Positions 54,278 through 63,598 of a stretch of 64,000 bases of DNA are shown here, piece by piece (the stretch's first letter is position 1; the number at the start of each line of letters is the position of its first letter). The notes under the pieces are model-generated. The model was not told where the DNA came from. It searched no databases and was given only the letters and a program-made list of their open reading frames with translations. The position numbers were made by a program, and so were the translations under genes. Origin of the DNA: Bryobacterales bacterium (GTDB lineage: Bacteria; Acidobacteriota; Terriglobia; Bryobacterales; Bryobacteraceae); NCBI GenBank assembly GCA_003170295.1, contig PNAJ01000094.1, forward strand, positions 50,194 to 114,193. Reading direction: 5' to 3'.

Positions 54278-56227
54278 ATGATGAGACTGTTCGCCGCCCT
54301 TGTCCTCACGACGATTGCCGTTGCGCAAACTTCGGAAGCTGGACGAAAACAATTTGAGAGCCATTGCGCGGCATGTCATGGAGGCGATGGCAATGGAGGC
54401 GAATTGGGGCCGGGAATCGTCGAAAGAGCCGCCAATCGCAGCGATCCGGAGTTGGTGGCGCTGATCCTCGGGGGAATTCCCGCGGCGGGGATGCCGGCGT
54501 TCAAGGTCACCGACGAGGAGATGCCCGGTTTGATCGCGTATGTGCGGTCGTTGCGGCCTCGCGGCGATCTGCCGGTGCATGTCGCGGTGCGGACCACCGA
54601 TGGCCGCACGGTGGAAGGCGATGCGATCAACAGCAGCTTCGCGGATCTGCAGGTGCGCGGCGCGGATCAACGCGTGCATTTGCTGCGGCCGGATGGCGAG
54701 CGCTTTCGCGAAGTGACTTCGCAGACGGATTGGCCCGGTTATCACGGGTCACCGAGCGGGAACCGGTACACGACGATCGATCAGGTGAAACCGGCGAATG
54801 TCGCGAAGCTCGCTCCGAAATGGTTTTTCAATCTGCCGAACACCTCGCCATCGGAGACGACGCCGGTGGTGGTGGAAGGAATCATGTATGTATCGAGCGG
54901 CAACGAATGCTACGCGCTCGATGCGGGGACGGGGCGGCAGGTGTGGCACTATTTTCGGCCGCGCACGAAGAGCCTCAATGGAAACGCCGGTGGAGGATTC
55001 AATCGCGGGGTCGCGCTCACGGGCAATCGCGTGTTCATGGTGACGGACAGTGCGCACATTATTTCGCTGAACAAATTCACGGGCGCGGTGTTGTGGGAAA
55101 CGGTGATGGCGGATTGGAAGCAGAATTACAATGCGACGTCGGCTCCGCTGATCGTCGGCGATCTGGTGGTCTCTGGGATCGCGGGTGGCGATGAGGGTGT
55201 GCGCGGATTCGTCGCGGCGTTCGATCAGGCGACGGGGAAAGAATCGTGGCGATTCTGGACCGTGCCGAAGAAAGGCGAGCCGCTCGCGGAAACATGGGGC
55301 GAGAAGGGAATCGAGCATCCCTCGGCGGCGGCGTGGTTCACCGGGAGTTACGATGCGCAGCTCGGGATCGTGTATTGGCAGGGCGGGAATCCGGGGCCCG
55401 ATTATAACGGAGACGACCGGCCGGGGGACAATCTGTACTCCGATTCGACGCTCGCGCTGGATGCCAAGACGGGAAAATTGAAATGGTATTTTCAGTACAC
55501 TCCGCATGACGTTTGGGACTGGGACGCGGCGCAGCCGGAGGTGCTGATCGACGCGGATTGGCAGGGCCAGCCGCGCAAATTACTGCTGCACGCGAATCGC
55601 AACGGATTTTTTTATGTGCTGGATCGAACCAACGGAAAGATGCTTCTCGCGCAGCCGTTCGTAAAGAAATTGACCTGGGCGAAAGAGATTGGACCGGATG
55701 GGCGTCCGGTGCTGATTCCGAATCACACACCGACGAAGGAAGGAAACACGACTTGTCCGGCCGTCGAAGGTGCGACGAACTGGTTCTCTCCGTCATACAG
55801 TCCGATGACGGGTTTGTATTACGTGCAGACGCTCGAAAAGTGCAACATCTACGTCAAATCAGACGCGAATTGGGAGGCGGGCAAGGCGTTTTTCGGAGGC
55901 ACGGTGCGCGGCGTGCCGGGCGACAATCCGCAGAAGGTGCTGCGGGCGATCGATATTCACACCGGCAAGATTCGCTGGGAGCTGCGGCAGAAGGGTCGCG
56001 CGGAATCGTGGGGAGGAACGCTGGCGACGTCGACGGGCCTGGTGTTTCTCTGCGAAGACAGTGGCGCGTTCATGGCGGTGGACGCGACCAACGGAAAAAT
56101 GCTGTGGAACTTCCAGCTCAACGCGAACTGGAAGGCGTCGCCGATGACGTACGTGTTCGACAACAAACAGTATTTCGCTGTCGCGGCCGGGTCCGATATT
56201 GTGGCGTTCGCTATGGCCGAGAAATAG
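54278..56227 (+). CDS. PQQ-dependent dehydrogenase with N-terminal cytochrome c domain
   Basis: 649 residues from the first ATG of an ATGATG pair. A signal peptide (MMRLFAALVLTTIAVA) precedes Gln. A c-type haem site CAACH (Cys30-Cys33-His34) leads a small cytochrome domain (about 20-105). An eight-bladed PQQ propeller follows, with GGNPGPDYNGD, RPGDNLYSDSTLALD and PHDVWDWD, where the Asp is the conserved catalytic-site residue. The vicinal Cys pair of methanol dehydrogenases is missing. In the usual quinohaemoproteins the haem domain is C-terminal, so the order here is reversed. It oxidises an alcohol or sugar in the periplasm. Confidence 0.9.
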   Translation: MMRLFAALVLTTIAVAQTSEAGRKQFESHCAACHGGDGNGGELGPGIVERAANRSDPELVALILGGIPAAGMPAFKVTDEEMPGLIAYVRSLRPRGDLPVHVAVRTTDGRTVEGDAINSSFADLQVRGADQRVHLLRPDGERFREVTSQTDWPGYHGSPSGNRYTTIDQVKPANVAKLAPKWFFNLPNTSPSETTPVVVEGIMYVSSGNECYALDAGTGRQVWHYFRPRTKSLNGNAGGGFNRGVALTGNRVFMVTDSAHIISLNKFTGAVLWETVMADWKQNYNATSAPLIVGDLVVSGIAGGDEGVRGFVAAFDQATGKESWRFWTVPKKGEPLAETWGEKGIEHPSAAAWFTGSYDAQLGIVYWQGGNPGPDYNGDDRPGDNLYSDSTLALDAKTGKLKWYFQYTPHDVWDWDAAQPEVLIDADWQGQPRKLLLHANRNGFFYVLDRTNGKMLLAQPFVKKLTWAKEIGPDGRPVLIPNHTPTKEGNTTCPAVEGATNWFSPSYSPMTGLYYVQTLEKCNIYVKSDANWEAGKAFFGGTVRGVPGDNPQKVLRAIDIHTGKIRWELRQKGRAESWGGTLATSTGLVFLCEDSGAFMAVDATNGKMLWNFQLNANWKASPMTYVFDNKQYFAVAAGSDIVAFAMAEK

Positions 56228-56230
56228 CTA

Positions 56231-56279
56231 CGAGAGCCGCCTGAAGGGCGGCTGCCGCCAGAATTGGCGGCCCCACATA
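56231..56279 (+). repeat. Dispersed palindromic repeat, family A, copy 4
   Basis: Paired hairpins as in the other copies (GAGCCGCCTGAAGGGCGGCT and then TGCCGCCAGAATTGGCGGCC, CCACATA). It starts 3 bp after the PQQ dehydrogenase stop. Confidence 0.8.
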
Positions 56280-56321
56280 GCACCCCCAAAAACGTGATTT
56301 TTTGATAAGGTAGTGGATCTT

Positions 56322-57536
56322 ATGAGACGACGAACGTTTCTTGGCTCCGTTGCCGCGGCCTCGGTGGCATCGCAGTGCGCGCACGCGGCGATTCCGAAGA
56401 TGAAAATCACGCGTGTGCGGGCGTATGCGCCGCCGAACCTGAATCCTCTGTTCAACCAGAGCAACATGGTGATCACGGTGGAGACCGACGCGGGGATCAC
56501 GGGCATCGGCGAGGGCGGATCGAAAGACACCATCGAGCAATGCGCGGGACGGCTGATTGGCAAGGACCCGCAGTTTATCGAAAAGCTGTGGCAAGATATG
56601 TACCGCTCGTTTTTCTATCCTCCGGGTCGCGAAAAAATCGCTGCACTGGGCGGGCTCGATCTGGCGCTGTGGGATTTGAAAGGCAAAGTGCTGGGTCAGC
56701 CGGTGCACGCGATGCTGGGCGGCCTCGCGCGGAATTATTGTGAGTGCTACATCACGGGTGGCGTAGGCGGAGGGCCGTCTTATAAGGAGAGAGCGCAGGC
56801 GGCGATCGCGGCGGGGTATCGCGCGTTCCGCCTCGATGCGGCGAGCGTAAGGGGTGGCGGGACCACGTTCAACGTGCGCGAGAGGATTCACCAGGTGCGT
56901 CGCGACTGCGAGGAAGTGCGCGAAGGCGTGGGCAAGGACGGCGACTGGCTGATCGATTTTCATCAACGCTTCGATTTCGCGGACGCTTTGCGCGGGTGCA
57001 AATTGCTGGAGGATCTGGAGCCGTTTCTGGTGGAAGATCCGGTGCGCACTGAAGCGTTTCTCGAAGATATTCCCAAGTTGCGGAGGCAAACCACGGTTCC
57101 GCTCGCGGCCGGCGAGGAGTGGGGGCAGCGCTGGGACTTCAATAAGCTGGTCGAGAATCACGATCTCGATTATGTGCGCGCGACGCTGCCGAACGTGGGC
57201 GGGATCACTGAGATGAGGAAGATCGCGGCGATCTGCGAGACGCATTTCGTCGGCATCGTGCCGCACTTCACGGGACCGATCGCGGAGGCGGCGCTGGTGC
57301 ATGTGCTGGGAACATTCCCGGGGCCGGTGCTGTTCGAGTACAACTACCAATCGCAGAAGATTCCGTATCTCCCGCTATATGCGGATTTCAAGGACGGCAA
57401 GCTGTGGCCGAACGAGAGGCCGGGGCTCGGCGTCGAGCTGGACTTGAAGCCGCTCAAAATGGTGGCGGAGATCACGCAGCCGATTACGGACCGCGTTCTG
57501 TACTATCGTCCGGATGGATCGATCACGAATTGGTAG
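56322..57536 (+). CDS. Tat-exported mandelate racemase / enolase superfamily enzyme
   Basis: 404 residues from the ATG at 56322 (a GTG at 56313 is possible). The twin-arginine motif RRRTFLGS is followed by the capping domain and the beta-barrel. Metal ligands appear as Asp in WLIDFHQR, Glu in LVEDP and Glu in LAAGEEW; a His in GIVPHFTGP is the likely catalytic base. The substrate is an unknown sugar acid. Secretion is unusual for the superfamily. It follows the PQQ dehydrogenase in the same direction. Confidence 0.88.
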   Translation: MRRRTFLGSVAAASVASQCAHAAIPKMKITRVRAYAPPNLNPLFNQSNMVITVETDAGITGIGEGGSKDTIEQCAGRLIGKDPQFIEKLWQDMYRSFFYPPGREKIAALGGLDLALWDLKGKVLGQPVHAMLGGLARNYCECYITGGVGGGPSYKERAQAAIAAGYRAFRLDAASVRGGGTTFNVRERIHQVRRDCEEVREGVGKDGDWLIDFHQRFDFADALRGCKLLEDLEPFLVEDPVRTEAFLEDIPKLRRQTTVPLAAGEEWGQRWDFNKLVENHDLDYVRATLPNVGGITEMRKIAAICETHFVGIVPHFTGPIAEAALVHVLGTFPGPVLFEYNYQSQKIPYLPLYADFKDGKLWPNERPGLGVELDLKPLKMVAEITQPITDRVLYYRPDGSITNW

Positions 57537-57554
57537 GAGTAGAATGTTAAAGAC

Positions 57555-60500
57555 ATGCGTTGGACCCTGTGTTGTCTGCTCGCTGCGGCTCCGCTGATTC
57601 GCGCAGAGGTTAGTTTTAACCGCGATATTCGGCCGATTATGGCCGACACTTGCTTCCGCTGCCATGGTCCGGACAAGAATGCGCGCATGATGGGCCTGCG
57701 GCTCGACCTTCGCGATGAGGCTCTCAAAACGACTAAAAGCGGCGTGACTCCGATTGTGCCGGGCGATCCCGATCGCAGCGCGATTGTTCAGAGGGTTTTC
57801 GCGACCGACAAGAAAGTGATGCCCCCCGCGGCGGCTCATAAGGAATTGACTGCGGCGCAGAAGGCGACGATTCGGCAATGGGTGGCGGAGGGTGCGAAGT
57901 ATGAAGGGCACTGGGCGTATCAACCGGTGCAGCGTTTCGCAGCGCCGGCAGGGCAGAATCCCATCGACTATTTTATTCAGGCAAGGCTCGCGAAAGAAGG
58001 CCTGAAGGCCTCGCCCGAGGCGGATGGCAGGACGCTGCTGCGGCGCGTGACGCTCGATTTGACGGGGCTTCCGCCGACGCCCGAGGAGGTCGCGGCATTT
58101 TTAAAAGACGGCGATTATGAGCGCGTGGTCGACCGGCTGATGGCGTCGCCACGTTATGCCGAAATGCAGGCGCTGCACTGGCTGGACGCGGTCCGCTATG
58201 CCGATACGTGCGGGTTTCACGGCGACAACGTGTTTCCGGCGTGGCCTTATCGCGACTACGTGCTGCGCGCGTTTCGAGACAACATGCCGTTCGACCGGTT
58301 CACGCGAGAGCAGATCGCGGGCGACCTATTGCCGAACGCGACGGCCGATCAGAAGGTCGCGTCGGCGTACAACCGCATGAATCGCACGTCGGCCGAGGGA
58401 GGTTTGCAACCGAAGGAGTATCTGGCGAAGTACGCGGCTGATCGCGCGCGGACGACGAGCATCGTGTGGCTGGCGTCGACGACGGGATGCGCGGAATGTC
58501 ACGATCACAAGTTCGATCCGATTACGTCGCGCGACTTTTACTCAATGGAGGCATTCTTCGCCGATATCAAGGAATCGGGCTTGGTGCCGGATCGCGGATC
58601 GAAGGCGTGGGGCTCGCTGCTGGAACTGCCGACCGATGCGCAACGCGCGAAGCAGCAAGATTTGAAGAGCCGTGTTGATGCCGCGAAGAAGGCGCTTGAA
58701 GAAAAGGCCGCGACCATGACGGCGCGCGAGCAGCAATGGGAAAAAGATGTTCTCGCGGCATATCAGGCGGGTAAGTTGAACTGGAAATATCAGCGTCCGT
58801 TCGCGGCGAAATCGCAGAATGGCGCGAAGCTGACTATCTATAATGATGAGCCGGTCGATTTCACCTACTACGACGGAGGCACGCAACTGGGCGAACGGAA
58901 GCCGGGCAACGGAGTCGTGATTGCGAGCGGCCCGAATCCGGATAACGAGACGTACACGGTTTCGTTCAAGCCGGGCGAGGGCGCGTGGACCGCGCTGGCC
59001 GTGCATATCGTGCAGGAAGACAGTTTGCCGGGTGAACGGCTGGCGCGCGGAGCGGACCGCGTGATCGTGACCGAGGTCGATGCGGAGATGTCGGGGAGCA
59101 ACCTGAAATTCGTGCTCGCGAACCAGAGCAACAATCCAGATGTTTCCCGCGATGTTCCGGCCATGGCGGCGATCGATGGCGATCCGAAAACCGGCTGGGG
59201 TATTTCCGGTCCGGGTGATAACAACGACATTATGCTCGCGCTGCGGTTCGCGGAGAAACTTCGTACGCAGAAAGATTCCGTGATCACGGTGCGGCTGCAT
59301 CAGGATTCGGATATTCGTCGCGCGACTGCTGGGCGATTCCGCATCGCTCTCTCGGATGCCGAGTATTCCTGGCCAAGTTTCGAGAAGCGGCCGAAGAAAG
59401 ACGGCGATTCGTCGAATACCGGGTTGCGTGAATCGGTCGTAAAAGCATTGGAGGCTAAGGAGCGCACCGACGAGCGGAAAAAAGCGCTGCACGCGCATTT
59501 CGAGTGGATGACGCCGGAGCTTCAGCCGCTGGTAGTCGAGGTGGCGAAGCTGGAGGCGGATCTTGCGATTCTGGAGGCCGCGATTCCAAAGTCGGTGGTG
59601 ACGGAGGCGACGGAGCCTCGCGAAATGAGGATTCTGGCGCGCGGAAATTTCCTCGATGAATCGGGACCGGTGGTTCAGCCCGCGGTGCCGGCGTTTTTAG
59701 CGAAGCTCGATACGGGCGGGCGTCGCGCGACGCGGCTCGATTTGGCGAACTGGCTGGTGTCGGAGAAAAATCCGCTGACGGCGCGCGTTTACGCGAATCG
59801 CGTGTGGCGGCAATTCTTTGGGATCGGAATTGTGAAAACGCTCGACGATTTTGGTTCGCAAGGCGAGTGGCCCAAGCATCCGGAACTGCTCGACTGGCTG
59901 GCTACGGAGTTCATGCGCGATTGGGACATGAAGCATCTGGTGCGAACCATCGTGATGAGCGCGGCGTATCGTCAATCGTCGGCGGTGCGGCCGGATCTTG
60001 AAGAGCGCGACCCCGATAATCGTCTGATTGCCCGGCAGAGCCGATATCGCGTGGATGCCGAGGAGGTTCGCGATATCGAGTTGTCGGTGGCGGGGCTGCT
60101 GGTTGAAAAATTCGGAGGGCCGAGCGTGAAGCCATATCAACCGGATGGTTATTTGGCGACGCTCAATTTTCCGAAGCGCGAATATGCCGCGAGTCGCGGC
60201 GACGATCTGTATCGCCGAGGGATTTATACGCTGTGGCAGAGGACATTTCTGCAGCCGAGTATGCTGAATTTTGACGCGCCTAGCCGGGAAGAGTGCACCG
60301 TGAATCGAGTGAATTCGAACACTCCTTTGCAGGCGTTAGATCTCCTAAATGACCTTATTTACGTCGAAACAGCACGTTATTTCGCCCAAAACATCCTTAA
60401 AAACGCCAAAAACGATGCATCTGCGATCGATTGGGCGTTCGAAAAAGCGCTCAGCCGCAAGCCGCTCGCCGAGGAGCGCAAGGTGCTGCTGGGGCTTTAT

Positions 60501-60665
60501 CGGGAATCGCTGGCCGAGTTTCGAAAGGACCCGAAGGCGGCGACCGAATTGATTCATACGGGCGAGGCTCCGGTCGATCCGTCATTGCGGGCAGCGGATT
60601 TAGCGGCGATGACAACCGTCGCAAGGGCAATTCTGAATCTCCATGAAACCATTACGCGAAACTGA
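57555..60665 (+). CDS. Secreted planctomycete-type cytochrome protein (PSCyt1-DUF1549-DUF1553)
   Basis: 1036 residues. A signal peptide of about 16 residues precedes the haem-binding CFRCH (Cys33, Cys36, His37). DUF1549 follows ([26 protein letters not shown]), a long insert with beta-sandwich features, then DUF1553 ([20 protein letters not shown] through [13 protein letters not shown]). The function is unknown; these proteins are paired with DUF1501 proteins in Planctomycetes and Solibacter, thought to act in polymer degradation. Overlaps the next gene by 23 bp. Confidence 0.9.
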   Translation: MRWTLCCLLAAAPLIRAEVSFNRDIRPIMADTCFRCHGPDKNARMMGLRLDLRDEALKTTKSGVTPIVPGDPDRSAIVQRVFATDKKVMPPAAAHKELTAAQKATIRQWVAEGAKYEGHWAYQPVQRFAAPAGQNPIDYFIQARLAKEGLKASPEADGRTLLRRVTLDLTGLPPTPEEVAAFLKDGDYERVVDRLMASPRYAEMQALHWLDAVRYADTCGFHGDNVFPAWPYRDYVLRAFRDNMPFDRFTREQIAGDLLPNATADQKVASAYNRMNRTSAEGGLQPKEYLAKYAADRARTTSIVWLASTTGCAECHDHKFDPITSRDFYSMEAFFADIKESGLVPDRGSKAWGSLLELPTDAQRAKQQDLKSRVDAAKKALEEKAATMTAREQQWEKDVLAAYQAGKLNWKYQRPFAAKSQNGAKLTIYNDEPVDFTYYDGGTQLGERKPGNGVVIASGPNPDNETYTVSFKPGEGAWTALAVHIVQEDSLPGERLARGADRVIVTEVDAEMSGSNLKFVLANQSNNPDVSRDVPAMAAIDGDPKTGWGISGPGDNNDIMLALRFAEKLRTQKDSVITVRLHQDSDIRRATAGRFRIALSDAEYSWPSFEKRPKKDGDSSNTGLRESVVKALEAKERTDERKKALHAHFEWMTPELQPLVVEVAKLEADLAILEAAIPKSVVTEATEPREMRILARGNFLDESGPVVQPAVPAFLAKLDTGGRRATRLDLANWLVSEKNPLTARVYANRVWRQFFGIGIVKTLDDFGSQGEWPKHPELLDWLATEFMRDWDMKHLVRTIVMSAAYRQSSAVRPDLEERDPDNRLIARQSRYRVDAEEVRDIELSVAGLLVEKFGGPSVKPYQPDGYLATLNFPKREYAASRGDDLYRRGIYTLWQRTFLQPSMLNFDAPSREECTVNRVNSNTPLQALDLLNDLIYVETARYFAQNILKNAKNDASAIDWAFEKALSRKPLAEERKVLLGLYRESLAEFRKDPKAATELIHTGEAPVDPSLRAADLAAMTTVARAILNLHETITRN

Positions 60666-62061
60666 AGAAATTTTGAGACGAGCGTTTCTCGGGCGCGCCG
60701 CAGCGGGCATGGGACTGCTGGGGTTGAACTCGCTGCTGAGCCCTCGTTTATTCGCTGCGGAATCGAAGGGAGTGGTGAATCCGCTGCATCATCCGGCGAA
60801 AGCGAAGCGGGTCATTTTTCTCTACCAGGCGGGCGGACCGTCGCATCTGGAGACCTTCGATTTCAAACCGAAGCTCCGGTCGATGGACGGGCAGGGGATG
60901 CCCGATTCGTTCACGAAAGGCCAGCAAATCGCGCAGTTGCAGGGGAAAGAGCTGAAGTGTTTCGGGCCGCAGTACGATTTCAAAACGTTCGGCAAATCGC
61001 AGCAGCGGATTTGCGAATTGTTTCCGCACATCGGCAGCGTGGCGGACGATGTCTGTGTCATCCGGTCCATGATGGGTGAGCAGATCAATCACGATCCGGC
61101 GCATACGTTGATGAACACGGGCTCAATTATCACGGGACGGCCGAGCATGGGGTCGTGGGTCCTGTATGGGCTGGGTTCAGAGGCGGAAGATTTGCCGGGA
61201 TTTGTGGTGCTGCTGTCGTCGGGCCGGGGCGGGCAGAATCAGCCGATCGCGGCGCGGCAGTGGTCGGCAGGGCTTTTGCCGAGCAAGTTTCAGGGCGTGA
61301 AGTTCAACTCGGCGGGCGATCCAGTGCTGTATATTCACAACCCTCCGGGCATGAGCGCGAAGCTGCAACACGATTCGATCGGGGCGATTAACGCTCTCAA
61401 CAAAATCGAGAACGCGGCGGTGCAGGACCCGGAAATCGCGACGCGCGTCGCGCAATATGAGATGGCGTTTAAGATGCAATCGAGCGTTCCGGGGTTGATG
61501 GATATGAGCAAGGAACCGCAGAGCATGCTCGATTTATACGGCGCGGGTCATCCGGGCGATGGGTCGTTTGCATCGAATTGTCTGCTCGCGCGCCGGCTTG
61601 CCGAGAAGGGCGTGCGCTTCATCCAGCTTTATCATCGCGATTGGGATCATCACACCGGATTGAAGACCAACGTGGCGCTGAAAGCGGAAGAAGTGGATCG
61701 CGCGACGGCGGCGTTGATTACGGATTTGAAGCAGCGAGGGATGCTCGACGATACGTTGATTGTGTGGGGTGGGGAATTCGGACGCACGCCGATGTCGCAG
61801 AGCGGGGATGGGCGCGATCACCATATCAAAGGTTTTTCATTTCTGGTGGCAGGCGGCGGCGTGAAGCGCGGCATCAGTTACGGCGCGACGGACGAGCTGG
61901 GATATGCGGCCGAGGAGAATCCCGTGGCGGTCGCGGATTTTCACGCAACAATGCTGCATTTGCTGGGGATCGACCATAAACGGCTGGCGGTGAAGTTTCA
62001 AGGCCTCGACGCCCGGCTGACGGGCATTGCGGGGAACGTAATTCGCGATATCCTTGCATAA
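60643..62061 (+). CDS. Tat-exported DUF1501 protein
   Basis: 472 residues. LRRAFLGRAAAGMG forms a Tat-like signal. The body has the sulfatase/alkaline-phosphatase-like fold seen in DUF1501, with AGGPSHLETFDFKP near the start, IRSMMGEQINHDPAHTL in the middle and VWGGEFGRTPMSQ with DGRDHH near the end. It starts inside the DUF1553 gene, as usual for the pair. Confidence 0.92.
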   Translation: MKPLRETEEILRRAFLGRAAAGMGLLGLNSLLSPRLFAAESKGVVNPLHHPAKAKRVIFLYQAGGPSHLETFDFKPKLRSMDGQGMPDSFTKGQQIAQLQGKELKCFGPQYDFKTFGKSQQRICELFPHIGSVADDVCVIRSMMGEQINHDPAHTLMNTGSIITGRPSMGSWVLYGLGSEAEDLPGFVVLLSSGRGGQNQPIAARQWSAGLLPSKFQGVKFNSAGDPVLYIHNPPGMSAKLQHDSIGAINALNKIENAAVQDPEIATRVAQYEMAFKMQSSVPGLMDMSKEPQSMLDLYGAGHPGDGSFASNCLLARRLAEKGVRFIQLYHRDWDHHTGLKTNVALKAEEVDRATAALITDLKQRGMLDDTLIVWGGEFGRTPMSQSGDGRDHHIKGFSFLVAGGGVKRGISYGATDELGYAAEENPVAVADFHATMLHLLGIDHKRLAVKFQGLDARLTGIAGNVIRDILA

Positions 62062-62994
62062 ATGAGAATACTCTGTGTCGCAGTAATGCTCTCCGGTCTT
62101 GCGATCGCTCAGCGATTGCCGGAAACGACCAGTCCTTTCGCGGGGCGATGGGACATTGTTCTGACGATGCCGGACGGATCGACGTCGCCGCGCTGGATGG
62201 ATTATGTGGAGGCTCGAGACCCTCTCATTCGCATTCAACCAAGCGGAGGCAGCGTGCATCCGGCGTATGACGTGAATGTGGATGGTCTGCACATCACGCT
62301 GACGATGAATAAGGCCACTGACAAGCGGCCGGCGACGACGTGGGATCTGAAGATCAAGAATAAGTTGCTGACCGGCACGCAGACAACGGGCGATCAGATC
62401 GTGCAGATCAGTGGAGTGAAGGCTCCGGATTTGAAGCGCGACGCACCGAAGGTGTGGACCAAGGCGGAGCCGATTTTCAATGGCAAGGACCTGACGGGTT
62501 GGGAGCCGACGAACCCCAAAGCGAAAAATAATTGGATCGCAGAGGACGGGATGCTGGTCAACACGGCGCACGGTGCGAACATTAAGACCACGCGCAAGTT
62601 CGACGATTTCAAACTGCACGTCGAATTCAATTGTCCGGAGGAGGGCAACAGCGGAATCTATCTGCGCGGACGCTACGAGGTGCAGGTGGAGTACGAAAAA
62701 GTCGACGCCAACGATCAGTACCATACTATCGGGTCGATTTACGGATTCCTGGCGCCGGCGACGGAGTTGCCGCGCAAGCCCGGGACTTGGGAATCGTTCG
62801 ATATCACGCTGGTGGGCCGGACGGTCACTGTGGTGCGGAATAAAATAAAGACCATCGACGCGCGGGAGATTCCGGGGATCACCGGAGGGGCGCTCGATTC
62901 GAATGAAGGGGAGGCGGGGCCGTTTTATATCCAGGGCGATCACACGGGTGGGATGAAGTATCGGAATATCACGGTGCAGTTGCCGAAGCAGTGA
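62062..62994 (+). CDS. Secreted DUF1080 (3-keto-disaccharide hydrolase-like) protein
   Basis: 310 residues. A signal peptide (MRILCVAVMLSGLAIA) is followed by Gln. Residues about 130-308 are a DUF1080 jelly-roll (IFNGKDLTGWEPTN, GNSGIYLRGRYEVQVE, GDHTGGMKYRNI), the family named for 3-keto-disaccharide cleavage (PF06439). The N-terminal 120 residues form a separate beta-domain. The ATG directly follows the DUF1501 stop codon, so it ends a three-gene run. Confidence 0.9.
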   Translation: MRILCVAVMLSGLAIAQRLPETTSPFAGRWDIVLTMPDGSTSPRWMDYVEARDPLIRIQPSGGSVHPAYDVNVDGLHITLTMNKATDKRPATTWDLKIKNKLLTGTQTTGDQIVQISGVKAPDLKRDAPKVWTKAEPIFNGKDLTGWEPTNPKAKNNWIAEDGMLVNTAHGANIKTTRKFDDFKLHVEFNCPEEGNSGIYLRGRYEVQVEYEKVDANDQYHTIGSIYGFLAPATELPRKPGTWESFDITLVGRTVTVVRNKIKTIDAREIPGITGGALDSNEGEAGPFYIQGDHTGGMKYRNITVQLPKQ

Positions 62995-63053
62995 GTACGC
63001 CAGATTGAACCCCAGTTTTTTGAAATACGTTCGAGCCAAGAAAGGCATCTCAC

Positions 63054-63561
63054 ATGGCCGGCTTCGCGATGGTCCTTGTCTTCACGGCGACTGTTCCATT
63101 CCTGATCAGCGCGCAGACCTCAGAGCAGTGCAGCATACATGAAATCGTAAATCTCGATGGATGGAAAGTCCCTGGGACTTCCAAAGCGATGGTCACGCGC
63201 CATGCCCGGTGGACAACCGGGGGGATGCGTTTTCGTAGACGTGCTGAAGTCAGATGAACCGGAATCCTCGGTTCCATTGGTATCTTGCGTTCGGGGCCAT
63301 GCGTCGCGCGTGCGCCTCAGGGACCAGGCAATCCGCGTGTTGGAACTCCGTCGTTTCACCACGAACGAACGCGTGTTCGCGTACCGAGTTACTGCCCAAC
63401 TGATGCGTATCGAAAATTCGGAAATGACACCGATCGCTTCGGAGATGATGCTCACTTTTTACGACGAAGACGGGACAGGGCGCTTCACGTTGATGCAGTA
63501 TCCAGGTCCTGAATTGATTCCGAAGCTGGACGTGCCAGAGTGGGCTCGGGGAAATAAATAG
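63054..63561 (+). pseudogene. Probable frameshifted small secreted protein
   Basis: A signal peptide with Gln after ...FLISA starts at 63054 in one frame and that frame ends at 63257. A second frame from 63157 to 63561 encodes a plausible beta-rich protein (VLELRRFTTNERVFAYRV, ENSEMTPIASEMMLTFYDED) without a signal of its own. One base gained or lost between about 63150 and 63165 would join them. It may also be a sequencing error, or two genes. AAGAAAGG lies about 9 nt before the ATG. Confidence 0.5.
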
Positions 63562-63598
63562 GCCGGTATCTTGATTAGGGAGAATCAAAGCCAGACTG

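Noticed and set aside
56211..57350. Minus-strand frame of 379 codons
   Set aside because: It is antisense to the enolase-superfamily gene, Arg/His-rich with no motif; the plus strand has clear catalytic motifs.
61837..63048. Minus-strand frame of 403 codons
   Set aside because: Antisense to the DUF1501 and DUF1080 genes, no recognisable family and an Arg/His-heavy composition typical of shadow frames in GC-rich DNA.
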